Both the position numbers and the translations under genes were made by a program. 64,000 nt of DNA, from the NCBI RefSeq assembly GCF_001905125.1, contig NZ_LWLE01000005.1, positions 124,001-188,000 on the forward strand, written 5' to 3'. The stretch's first letter is position 1, and every line of letters begins with the position of its first letter. The stretch is from Streptomyces sp. TSRI0281 (lineage in GTDB: Bacteria > Actinomycetota > Actinomycetes > Streptomycetales > Streptomycetaceae). The notes under the pieces were generated by a model. That model ran no database searches, was not told the DNA's origin, and saw only the letters and a list, made by a program, of their open reading frames with translations. Below are positions 44,183-54,759 of this stretch, piece by piece.

Positions 44183-45062
44183 GGATCATGGCGTGAGAGA
44201 CCCTGCCCGGCTCGGGCGGACCCGGCTTCCCGACGGCCGGCGACTGGCATGGGCGGAGTGGGGCCCGCAGGACGGCTGGACGGTGCTGCTGTGTCCGGGC
44301 GCGGCAACCACCAGGTGGCTCGGCTTCGGCGGCAGCCTGGTCGAGGACGCCGGAATCCGCCTCATCTCCGTCGACCGGCCCGGACTCGGCGCCTCTGACC
44401 CGCATCCCGGCCGCACGCTGGCCAGTTGGACCGCGGACATCCAGCACTTCACCCGATCCCGGGCGCTGGGTGATCCGGCCGTCGTGGGGTTCTCCCAGGG
44501 GGCACCCTTCGCCCTCGCACTGGCGGCGGCCGGTGCCGCGAGCGCCGCCGCCATCGTGTCCGGCAGCGACGAACTGGCCGGTCCCCGTTTCGCCGACGCG
44601 CTCCACCCGGACGTCAGGGCGATGGTGGACGCCGTGGCCGCCGACCCGGCCAGCGCCGCCGCGTCCTTCGCCGACTTCGGCAGTGCGGACGCCCTGTGGG
44701 ACCTGATCATGGCGACATCCTGCGAGGCCGACCGCGCCGTGTACGCCGACCCCATCTTCCGGTCCGCGTTCCGCCATGCGATGGAGGAAGCCTTCGCCCA
44801 GGGATCGGACGGCTACGCCCGCGACACCGTCCTGGCGATGGGCCGTTGGCCGTTCGACCCCGCCCGCATCACTGTTCCGGTCGACCTCTGGTACGGGCGG
44901 CACGACACCAGCCCGTCCCACTCACCCGATCACGGCGCTTCCCTCGCACGCCTCATCCCCACCGCGCGTCGGCACCTGCTGCCCGACGCCGCGGGCTCCC
45001 TGCTGTGGACACACACCGACGCGGTCCTGCGTTCCCTGCTCGCCCACAGGGATGCGCACTGA
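44181..45062 (+). CDS. alpha/beta hydrolase
   Basis: 293 residues from ATG 44181; ATG 44154 and GTG 44193 are alternatives and none has a clear ribosome site. It shows LPDGRRLAWAEWGPQDG, ISVDRPGLGASDPHPG, nucleophile elbow VVGFSQGAPFALALA (Ser in GFSQG), and the Asp in LWYGRHDTSPSH. The usual GGH near the C-terminus is replaced by LLPDAAGSLLWTHTD, where WTH may supply the His. It resembles proline iminopeptidase-like and epoxide-hydrolase-like esterases of unknown substrate. It is convergent with the second AlkZ-like gene. Confidence 0.85.
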   Translation: MDHGVRDPARLGRTRLPDGRRLAWAEWGPQDGWTVLLCPGAATTRWLGFGGSLVEDAGIRLISVDRPGLGASDPHPGRTLASWTADIQHFTRSRALGDPAVVGFSQGAPFALALAAAGAASAAAIVSGSDELAGPRFADALHPDVRAMVDAVAADPASAAASFADFGSADALWDLIMATSCEADRAVYADPIFRSAFRHAMEEAFAQGSDGYARDTVLAMGRWPFDPARITVPVDLWYGRHDTSPSHSPDHGASLARLIPTARRHLLPDAAGSLLWTHTDAVLRSLLAHRDAH

Positions 45063-45096
45063 CCACGTGCTGGGCGGATGCTCGCGGGATATCGCC

Positions 45097-46245
45097 TCAC
45101 CCCCCGGGGAGCAGCCGGGCCCCGTAGCCGGGCAGCTTGCTCCACCAGTGGTCGTAACGGCGGTAGACCGCCGGTTCGCGGTCGGCGAGGAAGACCGTCA
45201 GCGACCGGGCCTCGGCGGCGATCTCCTCCCAGACCTCGTCCGGCAGGTCGTGGAAGGCGGTCACCTCGACGCCTCCCCCGGTCGTGCGCCACACCCCTGC
45301 GACATACCCGTCGACCAGCAGGGTCGGCAGCACATCGCCGTTTCTGCGGATGACGAGCCCTCGGTACTGCGGGGGGATGACACGGCTGCGGTCGGAGTAG
45401 GCCAGCAGCGTGCTGTCCCACATCGCCATCAGCCGCGGCGGTGCGGGCGCGTCCCCGTCCGGACGCGGTGCGCCCGGCGTGTCGAACAGCTCCTCGCCGT
45501 CCGGTCCTTCCAGCCGCTCGATGTCACCGTCAGCGGCGAGCGCGCCCCATGCCGCCCTGGCCCGGGTCCGCTGGACCAGCGCGAACTGCGCCACGTCCGC
45601 CACCGACGCGGGCCCGAACCCCTGGAGGTAGCGCAGGACCAGCGTCCGCAGGGACGCGGCCGACATGTCGGGGTTGTTCTGCTCCGGGCGGGCCGCAGGC
45701 GCGATGTAGGACGGACGGATGCCGAACGACCACGGCGGTGTGGTGGGCGCGTGCAGCAGAGGCGCGTACTGCCGCAGCCCCCACCACGCTCCGGGCTTCG
45801 GCGGCCCGCTCAGCCGTTGCGTGAGCCACGCCTCGAATTCCGCGGCCTTTCGGGGCCGGTCGGCGAACGCCAGCAGTTCCGGGACCAGTACGTCGGCGTC
45901 CTCGGCGGTCAGCCCTGATGCCATGAAGCGGTCGCCCAGCCTGGCGGCACGCACCGACGGCTGCACGGCCTGGCGGAAGTCCCGGAAATCGTCGGCGTGC
46001 ACGGCGTGCAGCGTGATCCGCATCAGGGTCGACTTCACGACCGTACGGTCGTCGAAGGCGGCATCGAGCTCTGCCGGGTCGAAGCCCACCAGCCGGTTCC
46101 ACAGCGCGAGATAGGGCGAGGCCGCCTGTTGCGCCTGAAGCGCCACCACGCGCCGTATTCCCTCGGTGGCGCCGAGCGCTTCCCGCCGCAGCAGCAACTG
46201 CCGCGCGAGTGTGGAGCGGTTGAGCTCGCGCGCCGTGATTCGCAT
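45097..46245 (-). CDS. HTH_42 family protein, AlkZ-like DNA glycosylase (copy 2)
   Basis: 382 residues from MRITARELNRSTLARQLLL, the usual N-terminus of the family. The catalytic Q-phi-Q motif is Gln37-Ala-Gln39 in VVALQAQQAASP, at the same numbering as the pair reported for AlkZ. Other landmarks are VVKSTLMRITLHAVHADDF, the long helical middle, MAMWDSTLLAYSDRSRVIPP and the C-terminal LLVDGYVAGVWRTT sheet. Copy 1 at 5227 shares these landmarks but looks distinct throughout, so they are not a recent duplication. AlkZ-like proteins remove bulky alkyl adducts or crosslinks and commonly protect producers of genotoxic metabolites. The adduct here is unknown. Confidence 0.84.
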   Translation of the reverse strand: MRITARELNRSTLARQLLLRREALGATEGIRRVVALQAQQAASPYLALWNRLVGFDPAELDAAFDDRTVVKSTLMRITLHAVHADDFRDFRQAVQPSVRAARLGDRFMASGLTAEDADVLVPELLAFADRPRKAAEFEAWLTQRLSGPPKPGAWWGLRQYAPLLHAPTTPPWSFGIRPSYIAPAARPEQNNPDMSAASLRTLVLRYLQGFGPASVADVAQFALVQRTRARAAWGALAADGDIERLEGPDGEELFDTPGAPRPDGDAPAPPRLMAMWDSTLLAYSDRSRVIPPQYRGLVIRRNGDVLPTLLVDGYVAGVWRTTGGGVEVTAFHDLPDEVWEEIAAEARSLTVFLADREPAVYRRYDHWWSKLPGYGARLLPGG

Positions 46246-46417
46246 GTCGTTGCCGCCTCGTTCCCCCGCGGTCGTGACCGCCTCGTTCCCTCGCGTGGGC
46301 CACGACCATGACCACGCTCGCGGCTTTCCCGACTGTGCACCCTAAAGGGTGTCCTGGCGGGACGGCCATGGCCCCGGATGAGCGGGGCCATGGCGGTTCC
46401 ACGGGACGGCACCCGTC

Positions 46418-48106
<1,689 letters not shown>

Positions 48107-48182
48107 CCTCAGGGGGCTCCTGTCCGTCTGCGGGGGCGGGGGCCCACTGTCCCCGCCCCTGTGCGGCCGGCTCACCACGGGC

Positions 48183-49844
48183 TCAGCCCGCCTCCGGCGC
48201 TTCGAGCATGCCCCGGACCTCTTCGGCGGTGGTCTCGCTCAGCTCCTCCCCGACGAGCAGCCAGCGGGTGATGCCGACCGATTCGAGGAAGGGCAGATCG
48301 TGGCCCGCGATCAGGAGCGCACCTTCGTAGGATTCGAGCGCGCTCGTCAGCTGCCGCACGCTGGCCATGTCGAGGTTGTTGGTCGGTTCGTCCATCATGA
48401 CCAGTTGGGGTGCCGGTGCGGCGAGCATCGTCGCCGCGAGTGCGGCTCGGAAGCGTTCCCCGCCCGAGAGGGTGCCCGCCTGCTGTTCGGCCCGCGCCCC
48501 CTTGAACAGGAACCGTGCGAGCTGGGAGCGGATGTGGTTGTCGCCGACCCCTGGTGCCATGCGCGCCACGTTCGCCACGACGCTCAGCCCCTCGTCCAGC
48601 ACATCCAGACGCTGCGGAAGGAACCTCCACGGCACGAACGTCCTGGCCTCGCCCTCCAGGGGCGCGAGCTCTCCGGTGAGGGTACGCAGCAGCGTGGTCT
48701 TCCCGGCTCCGTTGCGCCCGACCAGCGCGATGCGTTCGGGCCCGTGCACATGGAGTTCGCCGTCGCGCAGCTTGCCGAACTGTGGGCGCAGCTGGTGCAG
48801 GGTCAGCACGGTGCGGCCGGTGGGCACGGCCGTACGGGGAAGGCTCACCCTGATCTCGGCATCGTTGTGGATCGCGTCCGCGGCCTCCTCGCGCCGCTCG
48901 CGCGCCTCACTGAGCCGGTCCTCGTGCACGCCTCGGAGCTTGCCCGCCGATTCCTGCGCGGCGCGCTTCCGCGCACCGGCGAGGATCTTCGGCAGCCGCC
49001 GCTCGGCTTCCACCTTCCTGCCGTGCCGCTCACGACGGGCCACTTTGATGTGGGACTCCTCCAGCTCGCGCTTCTGTCGCCGTACGTCGGCATCGGCGGC
49101 CCGCAGCATGCGTTCGGCCGCTTCCTGCTGGGTGGCCAGTGCCTCTCGGTAGGCGGACCAGCCACCCCCGTACCAGCTCACCGATCCGTTTCGCAGCTCG
49201 GCGATACGGTCCACGCGTTCCAGCAGTTCACGGTCGTGGCTGACCACGACCAGTACACCGGAGCGCCAGGAGTCGACCGCCTCGTAGAGCCGACGGCGGG
49301 CGAACAGGTCGAGGTTGTTGGTCGGCTCGTCGAGCAGGAGGACGTCGGGGCGCTCCAGCAGCAGCGCGGCCAGGCGCAGCAGAACGGTCTCCCCGCCGGA
49401 CATCTCGCCCACGGTGCGGTCCAGTTCGACGTCGTCGAGCCCCAGTGAGTCCAGGGTCGCCCGAGCCCGCTCCTCGACGTCCCAGTCGTCGCCGATCGTC
49501 GCGAAGTGCTTCTCGTCGACGTCCCCGGCCTCGATGGCGCTCAGCGCGGCCCGCCGCTCGGCGATGCCCAGGGCCTGATCGACACTGAGTGTCGTGTCGA
49601 GGGTGATGTTCTGCGGCAGGTAGGCGAGGCTGCCGCCGGCCGTCACCGATCCCCGGGAGGGGAGCAGCCGTCCGGCCAGCAGGCGCAGCAGAGTGGATTT
49701 GCCTGTGCCGTTGGTGCCGACCAGGCCGGTTCGTCCCCGGCCGATGGTGAGGGAAAGCCCGTCGAAGAGGGGGGTGCCGTCCGGCCAGTTGAAGGACAGG
49801 CCCGAGCAGGTCACAGAGGTACTGGGCAGGGTGGGGTTGGCCAT
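48183..49844 (-). CDS. ABC-F family protein 2
   Basis: 553 residues from MANPTLPSTSVTCSG, with AGGA before the ATG. Both ATPase domains are complete: GTNGTGKSTLL, MSGGETVLLRLAALLLERPDVLLLDEPTNNLD; second GRNGAGKTTLL, LSGGERFRAALA, MMDEPTNNLD. The linker is long and highly charged (about 240-310: RRQKRELEESHIKVARRERHG and following). The sequence belongs to a different ABC-F branch from protein 1, so the pair is not a tandem duplication. Upstream is a roughly 275-base leader with a short ORF and a terminator-like hairpin, which suggests drug-induced attenuation as known for several ABC-F resistance genes. Confidence 0.9.
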   Translation of the reverse strand: MANPTLPSTSVTCSGLSFNWPDGTPLFDGLSLTIGRGRTGLVGTNGTGKSTLLRLLAGRLLPSRGSVTAGGSLAYLPQNITLDTTLSVDQALGIAERRAALSAIEAGDVDEKHFATIGDDWDVEERARATLDSLGLDDVELDRTVGEMSGGETVLLRLAALLLERPDVLLLDEPTNNLDLFARRRLYEAVDSWRSGVLVVVSHDRELLERVDRIAELRNGSVSWYGGGWSAYREALATQQEAAERMLRAADADVRRQKRELEESHIKVARRERHGRKVEAERRLPKILAGARKRAAQESAGKLRGVHEDRLSEARERREEAADAIHNDAEIRVSLPRTAVPTGRTVLTLHQLRPQFGKLRDGELHVHGPERIALVGRNGAGKTTLLRTLTGELAPLEGEARTFVPWRFLPQRLDVLDEGLSVVANVARMAPGVGDNHIRSQLARFLFKGARAEQQAGTLSGGERFRAALAATMLAAPAPQLVMMDEPTNNLDMASVRQLTSALESYEGALLIAGHDLPFLESVGITRWLLVGEELSETTAEEVRGMLEAPEAG

Positions 49845-49884
49845 GAAGGTCCTCGCAGTCGCAAGCGCGGTGAACAGGGGGGCT

Positions 49885-49965
49885 TCATATGCGAGCACCA
49901 CACGGCGACCGGACCGGGAAAAACGAAGGGGGTGCGGCCCTCCGAAGAGTGAAGGACGGCTTCAT
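49885..49965 (-). CDS. candidate leader peptide uORF of the ABC-F genes
   Basis: A 26-codon frame (MKPSFTLRRAAPPSFF to CGARI) lies in the leader, ending 40 bases before the ABC-F start. It has no strong ribosome site. The terminator-like hairpin lies inside it, so ribosomes translating or stalling on it would affect hairpin folding. Coding status is inferred from position only. Confidence 0.35.
   Translation of the reverse strand: MKPSFTLRRAAPPSFFPVRSPCGARI
49919..49944 (-). terminator. candidate attenuator hairpin before the ABC-F genes
   Basis: On the minus strand CGGAGGG pairs with CCCTTCG (one G-U pair) across a loop of about seven bases and is followed at once by TTTTT (49923-49919). 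U tracts are rare in this DNA, so this resembles a true intrinsic terminator placed inside a leader, as in attenuated resistance genes. Confidence 0.5.
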
Positions 49966-50118
49966 GCACCGAGGTCGCAACTACGCGAGGTCACGGGCGG
50001 CAGGAATGCCGGAACAGCGTGACAGGTGTACGGGCTGTGCCGTACCGCGTGATGATCGCGAACCTCAGATGCGCAACGTCCACCTCTATCGGAGACAATG
50101 GGACCTAAACACTATACC

Positions 50119-51591
50119 TCAGTTGCTCATGGCAGGGCCTTTTTCCCGTGGGATCCCGGGCAGTTCGGTGGCGGGGCCGCAGGCGGGCGGGCCGGGATCG
50201 GCCGGGGCCCGCCGGACAGCGAACGTGGCCAGTACGCAGGCGATTCCCGTCAGGACGAAGGCGTAGACCGGGGTGGCCCCCGTGGGATGGGTCTCGTAGA
50301 CGAGCGACGCCGACAGCACGGTCAGCACCTTGCCGGTGCGGCCGTGTGCCTGCGTGGCGGCGATCACGGCCATGCCCCACAGCAGGTACCAGGGCTGCAC
50401 CATGGGCGAAAGGGCGACCAGGGCCAGCAGTGCCAGGCCCAGGGCACGCACCGGGGCCATGCGGCCGTTCGCCGCCCGCCATGCCAGGAGGGCGATCAGT
50501 ACGAGCGCCGCCCCCAGGCCCAGGGTCTGAACGGCGCTCTTGACCGGTTCGGGATCGGTACCGAGAAGCAGGCGCAGCGATTCGCCGAGCAGCAGCCCCA
50601 GGTCGCTGGTGGCCGACAGCGCCGTGTGTATGGAGCCCGCGACACTCTGGGTCCCGAGCCAGCCGAAGCCCGTGCCCCCGACCAGCGTCGCTCCCGCGGC
50701 AACGGTCCCCGCGACGAGGCCGGGCCCCAGCAGCCCTTTGGCCGCCCTGCGTACGAGAGGGCCGGTCGATGCCCTGTACATGATCACGCCGATGAACAGC
50801 AGTGCGACCGCCGCCGGGGACTTCACCATCATGGCGAGCCCGATGAGCACGCTCCCCGCGATCCACCTGCCACGGGTGGCGAGCACGATGCCCGCCAGCA
50901 TGAGGCCGATCATCAGGCCGTCGTTGTGGATTCCGCCGACGACATGCATGAGCAGCAGCGGGTTGAGTGCGGCGAGCCACAGGGCAGCGCTCTCGCTCCT
51001 GCCGTGCTCGCGCGCGAGGTGCCGCACAGCCCACACGATCAGGACCAGCGCGGCCAGGGCGATGAGCCGCATCCCCAGCACGGCGGGAACGATCGTCCCG
51101 CCCGTGAGCTGGACCACCGCTCGCGCGAGGACCAGGAAGAAGGGGCCGTACGGAGCGGGTGTGTCCGTCCAGTGGCCGCCGACGCTCGCGGCGGCGTCGC
51201 CGCCGAGCCCACCGGGGTCGAGAACCGACGGTCCCACGCTGTAGACGTCATGTCCTTCGATGACCATCGCGCCCTGGGAGATGTAGCTGTACACATCAGC
51301 GCTGTAGAGCGGCGGTGCCAGTACGAGCGGGGCCGCCCACCACACGAGGGTGATGAGCGTGGCGCGGACTGACGCCCCGGTCCTGCCGTACCCCCACCAG
51401 GCGATGACGAGAAGCGTCAGCCCGATGTACGCGAGAACGGCGGCTGCCACGGTCACCCCGGACCCGTGGGGGACCCAGAGTCCCCATGGGTCGCGGGCCG
51501 GCAGACTTCCGGCGGCCCAGCCACCCACGGCGGCCGCGGCGGAGCCGGCCACTCCGAGCCGACGGTACCCTTCAGCGCTCAATGCCCACAT
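50119..51591 (-). CDS. mptB: polyprenol-phosphomannose-dependent alpha-1,6-mannosyltransferase, MptB type
   Basis: 490 residues with about 12 hydrophobic helices, GT-C fold. The segment SADVYSYISQGAMVIEGHDVY contains the Asp and the aromatic pattern of the first extracytoplasmic loop seen in MptA/MptB. Other landmarks are APYGPFFLVLARAVVQLTGG, LNPLLLMHVVGGIHNDGLMIG and ALSPMVQPWYLLWG. These membrane enzymes extend mannan chains of lipomannan-like glycolipids using polyprenyl-phosphate mannose. In Streptomyces, the substrate is not well defined. Transcribed alone; the ABC-F leader begins after its stop. Confidence 0.87.
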   Translation of the reverse strand: MWALSAEGYRRLGVAGSAAAAVGGWAAGSLPARDPWGLWVPHGSGVTVAAAVLAYIGLTLLVIAWWGYGRTGASVRATLITLVWWAAPLVLAPPLYSADVYSYISQGAMVIEGHDVYSVGPSVLDPGGLGGDAAASVGGHWTDTPAPYGPFFLVLARAVVQLTGGTIVPAVLGMRLIALAALVLIVWAVRHLAREHGRSESAALWLAALNPLLLMHVVGGIHNDGLMIGLMLAGIVLATRGRWIAGSVLIGLAMMVKSPAAVALLFIGVIMYRASTGPLVRRAAKGLLGPGLVAGTVAAGATLVGGTGFGWLGTQSVAGSIHTALSATSDLGLLLGESLRLLLGTDPEPVKSAVQTLGLGAALVLIALLAWRAANGRMAPVRALGLALLALVALSPMVQPWYLLWGMAVIAATQAHGRTGKVLTVLSASLVYETHPTGATPVYAFVLTGIACVLATFAVRRAPADPGPPACGPATELPGIPREKGPAMSN

Positions 51592-51727
51592 GAGGCGCCA
51601 ACCTACCGAACGGGCGGGCGAGCAATCACCAAACCCCGACTCAGAGGGGAGATGACACGCTTGGTGAGCACTCCGCTAAAACCTGTTGGCCGGGTGCGGG
51701 CGGGGATGCCAGGCTGATCGGCATCGA

Positions 51728-51800
51728 AGGGGCGTAGCTCAGAGGCCAGAGCGCCGGTCTCCAAAACCGGATGCCGCAGGTTCGACTCCTGCCGCCCTTG
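51728..51800 (+). tRNA. trnW: tRNA-Trp (anticodon CCA)
   Basis: A 73-base cloverleaf without an encoded CCA end. The acceptor AGGGGCG (51728-51734) pairs with CGCCCTT (51793-51799) with one G-U. The D stem is GCTC/GAGC, the anticodon stem CCGGT/ACCGG with loop CTCCAAA (anticodon at 51761-51763), and the T arm GCAGG-TTCGACT-CCTGC. The discriminator base is G. It is isolated, not next to secE-nusG where the main actinobacterial tRNA-Trp gene usually lies, so it may be a second or supplementary gene. Confidence 0.88.
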
Positions 51801-52032
51801 CCCATGGTGCCGGCCGCGCCGTCACGGCCGGCTCGCGCTCCCGCTCCGCGAGAAGACCGAGTGCGGCCGGGAGGCGGACCGGAGCGCCGGGAAGGGAGAG
51901 CCGGCCGAGAGGGCCGGGGCGCGGCCGGACCACCGCCCGTATTCCGATCCTCACGCCGGACCGGCGCGAGCGCATCCGGAGCAGCGGGGCATCACCCGTC
52001 GGTGCGACGGGCGTACGGAACGCGAGCCCCGC

Positions 52033-52359
52033 CTACCGCACATCGCCCCGCCAGTCCCACCGGTCCGGATCGCTCGGACGGGGCCCGTACTCCGCGCGCC
52101 CGCCCGGCCCGTAGGCCCCGATCTCCGTGATGAGTCCCGCGCCCTCGCGCAGCGCGGCGGCGCTCCAGCCCGTGACGTCCAGGAGCAGCCCGTCCAGCGG
52201 GCCGCCCACCAGCTCGCGGTATTCGTGGCCGGTCTTCGGACCGGGGTGGGGGTCGTCGTGGTCCGTGCCGTAGACCCGGCGCTGCCTCATGAGCTCGTCC
52301 ATGCGGGCAGCATCCCACCGGGCACTGACAACGGCACGGTGCGTCGGGCCATCCGGCAC
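52033..52359 (-). CDS. hypothetical protein
   Basis: Open frame of 108 residues; the start could be MPDGPTHRAV or the later MDELMRQRRVYGTDHDD. The core EYRELVGGPLDGLLLDVTGWSAAA and the end GPRPSDPDRWDWRGDVR look like a folded small soluble protein, similar in style to actinophage or accessory proteins of unknown function. No catalytic or metal motif. It is divergent from the SpoIIE-type phosphatase gene. Confidence 0.6.
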   Translation of the reverse strand: MPDGPTHRAVVSARWDAARMDELMRQRRVYGTDHDDPHPGPKTGHEYRELVGGPLDGLLLDVTGWSAAALREGAGLITEIGAYGPGGRAEYGPRPSDPDRWDWRGDVR

Positions 52360-52434
52360 CCGGGCCCCGGCCGGAGTCGCCGCACACCGGCAGCCGAAAT
52401 ATGATGCAGGGACTAACGCACCGCGGAGCGGCCC

Positions 52435-53268
52435 ATGAACCGGCGTCGGACTTCCCGTTCAGCAAGCGCCGAGGACCTGCTCAATACGCTGCAGAGTCTC
52501 ACTGCCCGGGCACGGCAGGAAGTGGAACTGCACCAGGCCCGGGTGGAGCTGGCGCAGGCCCTTCAGCGCGAGATGCTGCCGTCCTCCCTGCCGACGCTTC
52601 CCGGACTTGAGTCGGCGGCGGGTTACGCCCCCGCTCGTCATGGGCTGGACATCGGCGGCGACTGGTACGACGGGTTCCCGCTCCCCGACGGGGCTCTCGC
52701 TTTCGCCATCGGCGATGTACAGGGTCACGATGTCGAGGCGGCGGCCTTCATGGGGCAGATACGCATAGCCATGCGCGCGATCGCGGCCACGACGTCCGAT
52801 CCGGGTGAGGTCATGGGCCGAACCAACGATCTGCTGCTGTCCGTTGACTCCGGCCTCTTCGCCACGTGTACGTTCCTCCGGCTCGATCCGCTCACCTGGG
52901 AGCTGCACAGCGCGCGGGCCGGCCATGTGGCCTGCGTATGGGCGAGTGTGGACGGGGCGTCCGGCATCACCGAGGACCCCGGGGGGCTGCCTCTCGGCAT
53001 CCAGGCCGGGGAGGCGTATCCCGTAACCCGGCGCACGCTCGACACGGCCGGGGCCCTCGTACTGCTCACGGACGGCGTCGTCGAGGGGCCGTCGCTGCTG
53101 ATCGAGGACGGTCTGGACAGGGTGCGGCGCCTCGTCGGCGCCCATGCCGGGGCGAGCGCCGAGGAACTGGCCGACGAGGTGCTGGGTGCGGCGGAGTCCA
53201 CGGGCCATGAGGACGACGCGGCGGTGCTCGTCCTGCGCCACGAGGCCACCGCACGCCGGACGCGGTGA
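52435..53268 (+). CDS. SpoIIE-type PP2C serine/threonine phosphatase
   Basis: 277 residues. An N-terminal helix (about 10-45, coiled-coil-like: LLNTLQSLTARARQEVELHQARVELA) is followed by QREMLPSSLPTLPGLE, the usual entry to the SpoIIE/RsbU catalytic domain. Metal-binding Asp residues are in DIGGDWYDGF, AIGDVQGHDVEA and VLLTDGVVEG, with the last in GHEDDAAVLVL. There is no PAS, GAF or ATPase domain, so it is a minimal enzyme. Such phosphatases activate anti-anti-sigma proteins in Streptomyces partner switching. Directly downstream, after an 8-bp tandem repeat, is a MASE1 membrane protein, which could be its sensor. Confidence 0.9.
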   Translation: MNRRRTSRSASAEDLLNTLQSLTARARQEVELHQARVELAQALQREMLPSSLPTLPGLESAAGYAPARHGLDIGGDWYDGFPLPDGALAFAIGDVQGHDVEAAAFMGQIRIAMRAIAATTSDPGEVMGRTNDLLLSVDSGLFATCTFLRLDPLTWELHSARAGHVACVWASVDGASGITEDPGGLPLGIQAGEAYPVTRRTLDTAGALVLLTDGVVEGPSLLIEDGLDRVRRLVGAHAGASAEELADEVLGAAESTGHEDDAAVLVLRHEATARRTR

Positions 53269-53270
53269 TT

Positions 53271-53302
53271 GCGGGACTGCGGGACTGCGGGACTGCGGGA
53301 CT
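53271..53302. repeat. four tandem copies of GCGGGACT
   Basis: The 8-bp unit GCGGGACT occurs four times without change between the phosphatase stop (53266-53268) and the MASE1 protein start (53347). Eight is not a multiple of three, so gain or loss of units would change frames read through it, but it lies outside both genes as called. Confidence 0.85.
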
Positions 53303-53346
53303 GCGCCGAGCGTGTCACAGCCGCCTCCCGACGAGGTCGGTGTCTG

Positions 53347-54375
53347 ATGATCCGTGTGATCCTCAGCGAGGAAGCCAGACGTCGGGCCGTGGCAGTCGCT
53401 CAGATACTGGGCGTCGCCGCCGTCTACTACGGGTCGGGACGGCTCGGACTGCTCAGGGAAGTGGTGGTGCACGGTTCCGTCGTGACCCCGCTCTGGCCAC
53501 CCACGGGGGTCGCTCTGGGCGCGCTGCTCGTTCTGGGGGCCAGGATCTGGCCGGGCATCGCGCTCGGCGCGCTCCTGACGATCACCGCGACCAGCGGCTC
53601 CTTCGCATGGTCCGGACTCGGCATCGTGGCAGGCAACACGGCGGCCCCGCTGTGCGCGTACCTCATGCTCCGCAGGGTGGGGTTCCGGAGCGAACTGGCA
53701 CGTCTGCGGGACGGCATCGCACTGGTCCTTCTCGGCGCGTTCGCGGGAATGCTCATCAGCGCGACGGTGGGCAGCGGAGTGCTGATGCTCACCGGCAAAC
53801 TTCCCACCAGCAGCTTCTGGCTGGTCTGGTCGTCCTGGTGGGCGGGCGATGCCATGGGAGTACTCGTGGTCACCCCGCTCCTGCTGGTCCTGCGCAAGGC
53901 AAGGCTCCCGCGGAGGAGCGACCGGTGGCTGGAAGCGTCGGTTCTGATGGTCGTCACGCCGGCGGCCGGCCTGCTGGCGACGAGAAGCTCACTGTCCATG
54001 ATCTATTTGGTCTTCCCGGTCCTCATCTGGGCGGCGCTCCGCTTCCAATTGCCCGGTAGCGCACCCTGCGCGCTCCTGATGTCCGTGCTCGCGGTCGTCG
54101 CCGGAACCGACCGGGTGGGGCCGTTCGCGGATCACAGCCTCGTGGAGATCATGGTCAATCTGTCGCTCTTCAACGGCTGTGTGGCGCTCACCGCCCTGCT
54201 GCTGGCCGCGATCGTGGCCGAGCAGTCGAACATTCGCCGGAGGACGGAGCGAGCCGTGGAGGAGTTGCAGGCGTTGGTGGAGCAGTTCGCGCCGTTGCCG
54301 AGACCACCGGCACGGCGCACCACCGACGAAGACCCGCCCCACGGTCGGAACGACGGGCCGTCCTCCCGCTCCTGA
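53347..54375 (+). CDS. MASE1-domain integral membrane protein
   Basis: 342 residues from MIRVILSEEARR (the frame is open to 53269 through the repeat, but that part is low-complexity). About eight to nine membrane helices form a MASE1 sensory domain: GSVVTPLWPPTGVALGALLVLG is the hallmark, with further helices to about residue 300. The C-terminal part is a short charged helix (NIRRRTERAVEELQALVEQ) and a disordered tail. MASE1 normally feeds a kinase, diguanylate cyclase or phosphatase domain; none is fused here. The SpoIIE phosphatase just upstream may be the separate output partner. Confidence 0.87.
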   Translation: MIRVILSEEARRRAVAVAQILGVAAVYYGSGRLGLLREVVVHGSVVTPLWPPTGVALGALLVLGARIWPGIALGALLTITATSGSFAWSGLGIVAGNTAAPLCAYLMLRRVGFRSELARLRDGIALVLLGAFAGMLISATVGSGVLMLTGKLPTSSFWLVWSSWWAGDAMGVLVVTPLLLVLRKARLPRRSDRWLEASVLMVVTPAAGLLATRSSLSMIYLVFPVLIWAALRFQLPGSAPCALLMSVLAVVAGTDRVGPFADHSLVEIMVNLSLFNGCVALTALLLAAIVAEQSNIRRRTERAVEELQALVEQFAPLPRPPARRTTDEDPPHGRNDGPSSRS

Positions 54376-54759
54376 CGGCCTGGCCCCGGCCTGCCGCCGC
54401 CAGGTGAAGCGGAAGGCCCCTGAAGTCCCGGCCGTGCGCCGGGCCGGGCCACAGGCCGTCGGCTTCACCGTACGTATCGCGGGGTGCGCACTCAGTACGG
54501 CAGCGGACGCCCTGAGGGGGTGCGCAGGTCGAGCGGGGGCGGCCCGGAGGGGGGCGGCGGACGACGGACGATCCTGATGCGGCCCACTGCCACCACCTCC
54601 TATTGGTCAACCGGTATCTGCCCACGCAGCCGGTCTTCAACCTTCCGGCCCCGCTGCGGCGCCAAGGCCGGACGTACGGGTGCGAGCGGTGCGGATGCGG
54701 CCCGGCCGATGTGCGGCGACCCTGGATGGGTGGGGGCGCCGAGGCGAGGAGGATCAGCC
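54376..54759. other. intergenic stretch, no gene seen
   Basis: Frames on both strands cross this stretch without family motifs. The right end carries GAGGAGGA (about 54746-54753), the ribosome site of the next gene. It probably contains that gene's promoter. Confidence 0.5.

Noticed and set aside
51728..51800. tRNA-Trp as the attachment site of an integrated element in this window
   Set aside because: No integrase gene and no direct repeat of the tRNA 3' end was seen on either side.
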